Of a stretch of DNA of 64,000 bases, positions 11,420-21,573 are shown piece after piece. Under the pieces are notes generated by a model. It saw only the letters and a program-made list of their open reading frames with translations, searched no databases and was not told where the DNA came from. Origin of the DNA: Dicyema japonicum. Taxonomy: Eukaryota > Dicyemida > Rhombozoa > Dicyemidae. The translations under genes and the position numbers were made by a program. How positions within the stretch are numbered: the first letter of the stretch is position 1; each line of letters starts with the position of its first letter. The stretch lies in contig RDEW01000001.1 in assembly GCA_011109175.1 (NCBI GenBank), forward strand, positions 2,235,485-2,299,484. Direction: 5' to 3'.

Positions 11420-12660
11420 AGAGAAGCTAACCGGAGAGGCTTGAAAACTTTTTACATCGACCATTATTGCGCATTTCCTTTTATTTATTTTGTCACATCT
11501 TTGACATCTGAGAGGTATAGTCTCTTATGTCTTTTTTAAATGCAACGTAGTTCCCTTCTTCATTATGCTTCACCATTCTGCAAAACGGATTCGATAACCT
11601 AATTTTACGATTTTAAGGACCCAATAACTGGTAGGAATGACTGAAAGTAAATAGGAATAGGTTAATCAAAATATAGCTTTTGCTTAACAAAGTTTTTTTG
11701 TAATCTTGTAGTCCCTGCATAAAGCATAAACACATTGAAAACACCCAGGTTTCTCAACCTAAAAAAAGAACTACTTTATTCCCTCTTGCAGTTTCATTAC
11801 GGCGAGTTAAAAGTCAGATCAACTCGGATCACTGTACACTCTCCTCCGACCATCTTAATACTATTTGGAAAATATTTTTCCTGTCTTTGACCTTCCAAGG
11901 ATACGGGAACACTCAAAAATTTGGCTGGGCAGTCTTCTAGTTGTCGATAAGACTAGGAAAACTAACTAAAAGTAAACTTACACAAAATGATTATATTACG
12001 TAAAAGTGGTTATATGACGTCATTTACTCTAGTTACTAATATTATATCAAATTTTCTAAAGTCAGCGAGTGACGAAAAATCCGAAAGAAAATTTGATTTT
12101 GCTACTAAGGTACTACTATACTCATACGTGAGCTAACAATTGGTATTTGTTGCGGTTCCCATATCGATCCATTAATTCAAGCATTTTTAATTACCCCTTA
12201 TCAGAAACAGATTACTACAGAAATTGATTTTGAACTCTGAGACTGAGAGCATAGGCGACAGACATAATTGAAGGAAATCTGGTTTGAAATACTTGGTGAG
12301 GGTCCGTTTCGAGTCTATAGATGTATTTATGAATTCATATCATTAAAATAATGATTTCCGTAATCTCTAAGTCGATTAATCACTAATTGAGCCATTTAAG
12401 ATAATTCGAATTTATTTGCAAAAATCTCTTCCAACAAAAATCCAATATGCCTTGACAATCCACGTGGTCAAGTCCTTTGAATTGCTTGAGAGGCACTATA
12501 ACAGCAAAGGAACAATAAATCAATATAAAATTCAAATTGATACCAACATGGGGGTAAAAATAAACAAATTTGTACAGCAAAATATAAATAAATAAATTCA
12601 AAATCGATTACGTCATCTACGGGCATGTAAGTCAGATCTTAATTAAGTAAAATGTATAGT
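11420..12660. other. intergenic, nothing recognised
   Basis: AT-rich sequence with only short open frames. It includes the presumed upstream region of the PPP1R3-like gene. I see no transposon ends or RNA genes. Confidence 0.35.
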
Positions 12661-12674
12661 TTAAGCCGCTAGTT

Positions 12675-13456
12675 ATGATCAGAATCAACTCGACAGGAGC
12701 AATATTGTCATGCAGCATAGAAAACGTCTTCCTGAAGGAAAGAGTGGACAATTTCAAGGAAATTCTTCCACAACGGTCAAGAAGGAGTTCTTCGTGCGAC
12801 GACATTCACGTCTTTGGGGCTAAAAAGCCCTCGCTCCCCATAATTGATACCTCAGATCAACCACACGGGAAAAGTGCAGAATCTAATCCAGATCAGGAAA
12901 AGACATTAATTAAAATCAAAACTCCAAATAAAAAGAAGAAAGTCAGCTTTGGAAATCCAATGTATGTCGAAATATACTACAAAGAGAGTGACTTGTTTTC
13001 TGGAAGTCAACCCACCGAGAGTTTATTCAAATCCTACAAAAAGGTCTCTGCCTTGCAAGTAAAGATCTGTTTTCCTATGCCAATGTCGAACTTCCTCCAA
13101 TTCAAATATTTACTCGAAAAAAACAAAATCTGTCTTAAAACAGTTAATGTTGCAGGAAATAATGTTTACGGAACCGCCAGAGTGTGTAATCTGGCCTTTC
13201 AAAACAAGTCAAGGTTCGGATGGACAAACACCGACTGGGAAGGATTTCAAAGACCTTCCTTGTTGCTACAGAGAACCAGAACCTGGTGAATATAACAGCA
13301 AATATGATGACTTTAGCTTCAGCTTCAACATCTCCCCAACCAAGGACAACAGAATTCTGTTTATTTGCCAAAATGAGGGAAACTGAATTTTGGGATAACA
13401 ACGAAAACTCAAACTACCGACTTATTTGCTCCAAACAGCCTCACCTTAACAATTAA
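12675..13456 (+). CDS. PPP1R3-like glycogen-targeting subunit of protein phosphatase 1, frameshifted in CBM21
   Basis: This family tethers protein phosphatase 1 to glycogen and so controls glycogen synthase and phosphorylase. The frame from ATG 12675 has a basic run and the PP1-docking RVxF-type motif KKKKVSFGNP at about residue 90. The CBM21 carbohydrate-binding domain begins FLQFKYLLEK...VYGTARVCNLAFQ. The rest of the CBM21 signature is present but in successive frames: TNTDWEGF in frame 1; YNSKYDDFSFSFNISP and NRILFICQNEG in frame 2 (about 13230-13386); EFWDNNENSNY in frame 3 (about 13395-13425). That needs two +1 shifts within about 170 nt. No GT...AG intron of the usual 20-26 nt size fits either point. 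Options are sequence error, a recent pseudogene, or unusual decoding. Apart from that the gene appears intronless. Confidence 0.75.
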
Positions 13457-13489
13457 CCTAACTGAAAGACTATTTCATAATTTCTTTTT

Positions 13490-13760
13490 ATTTATTTAGA
13501 ACCCCGGGATCATAAAGAAAAACAGAAAAAATCAGACAGTCAGGTAATCCCAGTTCCCGCAATCAATCGAGCCATCCAACGTCCGTGGTATTTCATTCTT
13601 CTCACTACCGTACGAAAGAGCCTTCTCTCATCCCTCCAGAGGAATCCGATTGGGGAAGGGAACTAACCAATCGACTTTCTTTTGTCTTGGAAAAGGACAG
13701 GCCAAGTGGGTTTCCATCCTCCCACAGACCCGAAGGATAAATTCCTAGTATTTCTATGAT
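13490..13760 (-). mobile_element. Jockey/CR1-like LINE 3' tail fragment
   Basis: Read on the minus strand this is the 3' end of the LINE family seen intact-length at 48770-51960. Both share the terminal element aaccccgggatca, the ggtaatcccagttcccgcaa block and the flanking coding end (about 13620-13720 matches 48895-49020 in order and spacing). It is 5'-truncated, as usual for LINE copies. Confidence 0.65.
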
Positions 13761-14099
13761 AGAAAAGCTGACTATTATTGACAGTAAGCTCAACAATCAA
13801 CTTGTACATCTGTCTATAGACTCCTTTACTGATAATCCTGTTGATTAATACGGATTTATTCCTCTCAATAGCTAATTCAATATTTGCGTAATCATTATGG
13901 AAGAAAGATCATGCCTTGACATCTTCGATTTACAGATGAAATGACCTGAGTCATAATATAAGTGGAATCAACATTACTACATAATTGGCCAGCAGATACA
14001 AAATGACGTAAGCTAGTTAAAATTTGTATAAATTTATTCAATTACTAATAAATAAACCAATTTGTCCCTTAATTACATACTAACTCAATTTGAAATTAA

Positions 14100-17000
14100 C
14101 TTTAGCTTCATAACTTTCGTAGACAGAACCTTTCACGGAAATTAATGACCGTCAAAACATACGAGAACCCCCTTCACCAACTAACTTCTCCAGACATCAC
14201 GCTTTGTTCTCCCGGCCTGGCGGTAATATCGACTTGGTCAGTTACTTAAAACTCAAGAAGTGACCATAATGCAGAGTTGTTAGATTTAAATCATTTGATT
14301 TTGATCAACAAAAAAATCATTTAAATTTTTTTAATGTTGGAAGAAAGCGTGATGCCTTGTGGGTTCACTTCGATAAACGTATTATTCCTGGAAAGATCGG
14401 GACTCGAGCCAGATGTCGTAATTGCTGGAAGGAGGTACAAGGTCTCGGATGAGGCAGCATCATTTGTTATGTCGAACTAATATTGATATTCCTGAAAATC
14501 CGTCGAAACCTGAAAGTGATTTGATCAGCGAATTCCTCCCAAGAATGAGGGACCAGTCTTTAAACAATTTCGTTACTGCGACGACGTCATCGAAGAAAAA
14601 TTTTATTGATATGCAACTCGCTAGATACATATATTCCAGTAACACTCCTTTTGCTGCTGTAGAACATCCGGAATTTGTCAAATTCGTCCAAATGCTTCTT
14701 CTTGGGTATCGTTGAACCCCTCGTCATCAAATTGGTGGTCCATTGCTCGATCGTATGTATGACCAAATACATGAAGACTCTCTGCAAAGACTCCAGGACA
14801 AAACAGTGTCTATGATGTTGGACGGGTGGAGCAACATTCATAATGAACCTGTTATTTGTGTGTCAGTTGTAACATCGGATGGAAATTGACACTGTGGACA
14901 CCTCTGGATATAGCCACACCGCGGAGTATCTTCAATCTATTGCTTTAGCCTCTGCAAAGTCCGCAACGGTTTGGATGTAAAATCGGGAGTCTTGTAACGG
15001 ACAATGCTGCCAACATGACTAAAATGAGGCGGATAATGATGCAAGATGACGATGAAATTATACATATGGTTACTCGGCACATTATCTCAACCTTCTCTCA
15101 AAGGATGTCGAAGTAGCTGACGTTAAAGAAACCATCGTAAGAATAAATAAATACTTTCGAAACGTCAATCTTCCAGCGGCATGGTACAAATCTGCTGGGA
15201 GAAAAAAACTTGTTCTTTCGATTGATGTTCGCTGGAACACTTTATCAGACTGTTTTCAATCCTATCTGGATAATTGGTCTATAATTTTGAGAATTTGTGA
15301 GGAACACAGATCGAATATTGGAGATTGCTTCCAAAGTACAAAATATTTGCCTAAAACGACGCGTTGAAAAATATTTGAGGCTGATTAAACCAATTGCTGT
15401 CGTTTTAGACAAAATTCAAAATGATTCTACGACGATTAGTCATGCTGTAGAATTTTGGAAACTTGAACAGACTTATATTGACTATGAATGTACGACTATT
15501 TTAGAAAAAGTGAAAACTCGAGCAGATCAACATTAACACCTTTCCACTTACTTGCGAATCTAATGGACCCAAAATGTTGTGGGAAATCTCTTTCAACTGT
15601 AGAGATTGACCTCGCTTTGGAGTATTGTGCTGAACATTATGAATATGCTCTCCCGACTCTGATTAATTTCAGAGCAAAAGCTGATTTATTCAAACTATAC
15701 ATATTCGCTCCGAATTTATTGAGCAAAGTATCACCTATAGCTTGGTGGGAGTAGAACTCTTACCAGTTACCTTCTGAAGTAATTTTACTCTGCAAAAAAA
15801 TTCTTGGAGCAGTTGCTTCCATAGGTAAAATAGAACGAATTTTTTCGACTTTTGGATTCTTACATCAAATGTACGAAATAGGCTGGGAATTGAAAAAGCT
15901 GCCAAACTTGTCTTTGTTTACAAGCTTTTAAATAATAAATACGATTTCGATTTTTTTTATTTTACTTTGTTTCCGAATAAAAATCATCTAATTCAAAAAA
16001 TCTGATTTAAATAAAAAATCCTGTTTAAATCAAAAAAATCAGATTTTTTCGATTTTTTTCCTAAAAATCATGATTTTTAACAACCCTGCCATAATGCGAC
16101 CCTTTAGTAGATCAAGAGAGAAACGTAAACTAGGAGGAGGTCCCCAGAACAATTCAACTACAAACGCGCAGACTGGAAACTTTACCGTACACATACTGAC
16201 AACCTACTGCAGTACCTGGATGGCATTACTTTCATGGACAAAATAGTCGCTTATGTAAACCACACTATCTTGGATGCGAGATCACTATCTGTACTTAAAC
16301 ACCACCTTTACTACACCAGGGGATATGGCAGGTCGGCATTAACCAAGGAAAGAAGCGAACTCAAAAAGTCTGGCAGATTAACTACTGAGGATAAGTTTAG
16401 GCTGAAGGCTTTGAACTAAAAAACAGGGAGGTAAAAGCACAAATATCTAGATGGAAGCATGTGTTCTCCTCGTTGAATAGAAATAGACCCACTACTGAAA
16501 TTTGGAAGACCATCCGAGACTCCTCAAGAAAGCATGAAAGATCGTCCGAGGAGGATCACAGCCAAAAGGACTTAAACAACCTAATAAAATACTATGTGAA
16601 AATGTCCCATAATAGAGATCATAAGTCGGATGTATCCCCGAAATATCTCAGTAAACCGAAAAAGGAACCGGATACGATTCACTTCACTGAAAACGACGTG
16701 AGATATGCATTGAAGCCATTAAAACAACCTATTCTAACGGACCGGATAAAATCCCAATGATCCTCGTAAAGAATCTGGGAGCCTATGGAATCGGTGCATT
16801 AACGAGGATATTCAACCACTCTATTAACAAAAATTATATTCCATCCTTGCCCACCTACATCCAATTTGGAAACCCGGTAAAGTGAAAAGGGACCCAGCTT
16901 CATACAGATCGGTCGCGTTATTGTGTTCGGTGTCGAAAATTCTGGAAAGGCTGGTTCTTGCGAAAATCACAAATTTCCTACCAGACTGCCCAGCGCAAAC

Positions 17001-17400
17001 AGCCATAACTAATTAATCCAAGGAGAACATTGCTTTTGCCAACCAAATCCATCTTACAATAGTACATTACAGGCTTCCGAAGAGAGGTGGAGAGGTAGGT
17101 CCGCTCTCTTCCATTTTCGTAGCACTTTTTACCGTAGCGGAGATCACTTCATTCTTCGGTGGAATAGTTTTCATAATGTAATCTTCACCAGAGGATTTGG
17201 TCAACAGGATGGTAGAAAGATCCCTTTCAACAACTGTGTCGAACCAGAAGGACTAGTCTCCTCACGGGTGGGATCTGTTTGACAAGAATTGACCTTCGCT
17301 GAAAAATCCATCTTCGAATTCACGACCTTCAGATCCGATGTCATCAAACGTTGCGTTTATCCAGAAGGCACTCTCCCCAAATGGGATTGAATTGTCTTCA
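14100..17400 (+). mobile_element. Jockey/CR1-like LINE, degenerate and split by a hAT element
   Basis: Before the hAT insertion the plus strand reads TSPDITLCSP...ISTWSVT, and the interrupted reading resumes after 16096. This is the endonuclease C-terminus, as in TSPDLTLFSPSLGG of the copy near 51250 (minus). After the hAT element come a coiled linker (RKHERSSEEDHSQKDLNNLI at about 16520-16580) and reverse transcriptase pieces near 16740-17400 (NGPDKIPMILVKNLG and a degenerate block). Multiple stops and frameshifts show that it is inactive. The hAT element at 14272-16088 is inserted in it. Confidence 0.65.
14272..16088 (+). mobile_element. hAT transposon, complete ends, decayed transposase, 8-bp target duplication
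   Basis: The left end starts CAGAGTTGTTAGA and the right end, inverted, starts CAGGGTTGTTAAA. Both are flanked by the perfect 8-bp direct repeat ccataatg (14264-14271 and 16089-16096), the hAT hallmark. Transposase pieces run in order: RARCRNCWKEV (BED-type CxxC, about 14405), MQLARYIYSSNTPFAAVEHPEF (split here as two blocks near 14610-14680), RMYDQIHEDSL with MMLDGWSN (about 14755-14830), RWNTLSDC (about 15230) and the dimerisation region LLANLMDPKCCGKSL (about 15545) to IGKIERIFSTF (about 15820). Many stops and shifts make it inactive. Both ends carry runs of (a/t)tcatgatttt-type sequence, partly self-complementary. Confidence 0.88.
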
Positions 17401-19600
17401 AGAACTGAGAATATTTGTTAAAACAGCAAAATTAACTTTAGAAGAATATCTTATTAATTTCTTGGAACCTCGTATTCATTTGTTCACCCACAGTCCTTTT
17501 ATGTGAAGGAGACCGGTGGTTAACAGAAAACTACCTAGAACCTACTTTGATCAGTTAGATGCACTCACGTGCCGCAAAAATCGAAAACAAACAATAAAAA
17601 GGGGCGACTCGTCTTAAGGCTGTCTAGAAGACAAAAGTGGTATAATGACGAAAAGGATCGCCAGATTATGTTCGCAAGTCTTGTATAACATTATATTAAC
17701 ATCAATATCTGGGGGTAGAAAAGCATCGCTAACAAGAATTGAATATTTGTTGATTTAAGCAAAAAGTTATATGACTACATACTACTTTCACGAGAATCAT
17801 TTGCTGAGGTGAAAATATTTCGAATGCTTGTGAGTATTCCAAATCAATTCATCATAATCGGGAGAAAATTGAAAACAATGGCCGATCGAAAACCTGCAAG
17901 GGAGCTAAATAAAAGAAATTTGTAGGAAATATAAAAAGAAAGACGACACAAGCAAAACCCTACCTATGAGACTAGCGGGAGTGCTTTTAATTAATAACTG
18001 AATCTCGCAAATCAAATATTGGTTATTCCTCAGAACAACAACATGGAAAAATGTTTACACCTACATATCTGCCGTCAATATGGAATAAAAAAATCTAAGA
18101 AACTGAAAACCCATTCAGTACAATCTGTTGTTGCAAATAAATTTGTGGAGATTCGTGTGGACACGACAATCAGTACGGATACCGCACAGATTTTGATAAT
18201 TAATGTAAGTACAGTCGACCTCGTTTAAGAAAATTCAAACTGCTGAGAAAACCTCTTTTTTGAGAAAACCTCGATTTTGGAGATATTTTATCATTTTAAT
18301 AATGAATTTTTTTAGTAGTAAACCCCAAATGGGGAAAATTAGTAACGAAATATTAATATTCAATCTTGTAAATGATGCCACAATTCTTAATATTTAAATT
18401 TTTATATGAAGGGGTATGACCAGGAAGTTAAATCCAAATGGAAAACTATAATATGTATAAATATGCATTTATTACCTCTACAAGATTCAAATTAAGCTAA
18501 ATTATAACCGGCTTTATATATCTACTGAAAAATCCTCTTCGTCCTTATTTACTTCAGACAAACGACTTGGACAAATGACAATGGATATATTTATCAACCA
18601 AACAAAAATACCTTTCACGAAGAAACTGAAAATCTTGGTGATCACCTTCGACACACAGAGCCCTTTTTTATCTCACGTCGACGGCAAAATCTTCGTTTTC
18701 CTTCTTCTAGTAAGTACTGAAATGATGGACTCAGGAGATGAAAACTCGACCTGATGAACAAAGGGAGGAGTGTAATACATGAAATATGGGGATTCAAAAC
18801 CCGTCCGAAAAAATTTAAAAAGAAGAGAATCAACGAGGTTTCGATTTTCTAATTTATTAGTTACCTCCTTAAGCGCTATCTCCTCGGCAATATCAACGAA
18901 ACAGACTGAAATGGAGACTACACTAAAATGTGTGAACAATGATAATAGAATATACTTGAGTGTAAAATTATATTGAATTGTCAGTGGTGGCGATATTTTT
19001 GTTTATAAATTAATGTAGCGTATAAAATTACAATATGAGAATTATGACCACTGAAATGCTCAACATGGATAAACCAGAGTATGTCAATCAGAGAGTAATT
19101 GACGAAATTGTAGAGGTTTTATGGTATTTGGCCAGAGACTTTGATAAAACAATGTTAGAGGAGGTTATGATTTTGTACATTTTAGAAAACTCGCAACAAA
19201 AGAAACAAAGAAATGATAATATTTGTGATTCTTTTTGTTATTTACTTATTCTTCTCAGGTTATATAATTTTTTAATTTTGTTTTTCTTAAATTTGACAGA
19301 TTGCTCTTTATAAATTATCTTTATTTTTAATAAAAAACATGATTCTGTTTAATTAAGTGAATGAAAAGGCGAATCATATGACTATTTTCTTAAATTGTAA
19401 GCGAAACTTGCTCGAAAAGCCAGCGGCGCTAAGGAAGATCGTCTGACTCGCAAGTCGATTAGAAAATTCCAGCGTCGGATTTTGACAAAATTACTCATTT
19501 TCTGTTAGTCGTTATTTTTAAGCACAAAAGTTACGATTGAGATGAGAATAATATGAGAAATGCGATATTAGCCTAAAAGATTGAGATGAGAATAATATGA
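17400..19600. other. region without recognised genes
   Basis: Low-complexity AT-rich sequence with small open frames: 18019-18228 (+), 18673-18939 (-), 18779-18976 (+) and 19035-19313 (+). The last reads YVNQRVIDEIVEVLWYLARDF and ends in a hydrophobic tail. None has motifs I recognise. At about 18212 the sequence tacagtcgacctcgtttaag resembles a pogo/Tc1-type terminal repeat, but I found no matching second end. Confidence 0.35.
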
Positions 19601-19660
19601 GAAATGCGAGTTAATAAATAATATTTTATTGTTAATAAATTTTTGATTTAAAAAAAAGAA
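19600..19660 (+). repeat. LINE 3' UTR-like tail
   Basis: The stretch aataatattttattgttaa followed by an A-rich run repeats the tail at about 410-470, where it follows a LINE C-terminus. Only the tail is recognisable here; the upstream sequence is not clearly coding. Confidence 0.35.
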
Positions 19661-20144
19661 AAAAAATCCTAAAAGATTATATTCTTGTGGTGACGTATGT
19701 GTTTGTTTCTACTGAACCATGTGAAACGAGCTATTTACAAAGGAACCCGGTAGAGAAACCATCAATAACATACACATAATGGTCCATGGCTGTGTAGAAC
19801 ACAACAATTTGTTATACAACCTCCTAATCTTGCGTCACAGTAGAATTGTCGTTCAACTGTAAAATCGAATGTCATCAGACGTTCAGCCAAAAGGCTTAAA
19901 ATTCTAGTAAATAACGAAAAAACTCGTCATAAAATTAAAGACTAACTTATGTTTTTTTCATAAATTTATTTCTTTAAAATAAATCCCCCAAACAATGATG
20001 CTCCCTACCCCTGGGAAGTTCGTGCGCTTCTTAAAAAATTATATGAACAAAATCTGTTTCATCGATGTGTCCTCATGTCTTTAGACGACCACAAGACAGG
20101 CCATTTCTTCTATTGTAATCCTTCGATTTTTATGCCAATACATC

Positions 20145-20212
20145 CTATGGCGCAGTGTGACGGTTGCCGGGCAAGAGGTCTGAAGGTCGCTAGTTCGAAT
20201 CACGCATCAATA
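20145..20212 (+). tRNA. tRNA-like relic (tRNA pseudogene or tRNA-derived SINE head)
   Basis: The stretch begins near ggcgcagtgtgacgg, an A-box-like D-arm, and 30 bases later contains ggtcgctagttcgaatcac, which includes the B-box core GTTCGAATC at tRNA-like spacing. The anticodon stem can be drawn with G-U pairs, but position 33 is not U, and the T-stem and acceptor stem pair poorly. I therefore read it as a degenerate tRNA or SINE head rather than a working tRNA. The sequence downstream (20215-20640) has no known SINE tail that I recognise. Confidence 0.4.
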
Positions 20213-20639
20213 TGCTTTTGCTTGACGAGTGACTCCGTCATCAGTGAACTTCACTGCGAAACCGGATTGTCTATAAAGGACTTACACCCAAGAAAAAGAA
20301 AACAAGGAAGTGAAGATCATTCCTTGATCCTCCCTTGATTAGATATTATTTATGTTCTTTGCATAAAATAAAGTGTGTGTGTTACCTGTGGGGAGCTATG
20401 ACTGATATGGCTCCTCGGAAAGTGCGAATATTATTATTAAATACATCCTATGATCTCAAAGAGCATACATTTTCGGTTTTCATGTGGGTCATCTGCCCGT
20501 GGATGGAACTGAATACATTTATATCAACAGGACCAAACTATCTTTTTTTAATCAAACTTCTTAATATTTTGATTGCTAGAGGCTACGAGACGAGCACAAA
20601 ACTACAAGGAAGAGCATTTTGGAAGCTACTTTTCTGTTA

Positions 20640-21570
20640 GCAACCGTTCTTCTCATTAAAAATAGCGAAATAGCTATTTCAACAGAGGCAGAATTGCAGT
20701 AAAACTTCTAAGATTTGAACAGACAGATGATGGGAGACTTATTCGAATATTGTAGTATTCCCAAAATCCCAGTCATTTGAAGTTTTTTTGGAAATATATC
20801 TATTGACTTTACAAAGATCTGTTTTGAAATGACCTTGTAGTAGATCCAAAATGCTTCTTCCATTAATAATCTAAAGTCTGTCAGCCCAAATAATTAGCTG
20901 CAATAGTAAATTGATTTTTTGCCTAAAATAATTTTTAATCCTTAGTTTATTTATAATAATTCTGTTGCATCTAAATTCTGGAACAATCCAAACTATTTCA
21001 GGAAGATCCAAATATTAATATTTTGCTGCGGTTAGCCAACTACCCCTTCTCGTGACAACCTCGTCAGGTGGTCCAATTATAGGAAAGAATTATTTTTTTC
21101 TTTTGTTTTGTACAATCGAGACCTTTATTACCGATATTAATCCGTCAACATCTCCATAATGTGATTTATCTTTAAAGCACAATTGTGCAATAAATACACA
21201 TTTCACAATAAAAAAATAAACCAAAAGTCAAAATTAAACTATTTAAAATTGATTGGCTGTATTAATTTATTCTCTTTCGTTTTGAGCCATTCCTTAGCTC
21301 TCTAACTCCAATCTCTTGGTCACCATCACCTATCTGATCTTCACTCCAGCATTGCTGTTCCATGGGCACGGTTCCGTCATCCTCAACTTGTTGTAGAGAC
21401 TTTCGATGTAGGAAAATGCATGACCTCACTAAACATCACTCTTTTGAAAGTTCATCCCATGTCGGTGCTCCACTAACATTCTTTCAAGAGTTTTCTTTAA
21501 CACAATAGATTGAATATATGCCCTCGGAATTATATCCAGAAAATAGATTACCATAAGCAGAATTAATTCA
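20640..21570. other. AT-rich region, nothing recognised
   Basis: No ORF longer than background and no clear repeat ends. It forms the left flank of the pogo-like element. Confidence 0.35.
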
Positions 21571-21573
21571 CTA

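Noticed and set aside
18212-18300. A pogo-type transposon beginning tacagtcgacctcg.
   Set aside because: No matching inverted end and no transposase remnant within several kilobases.
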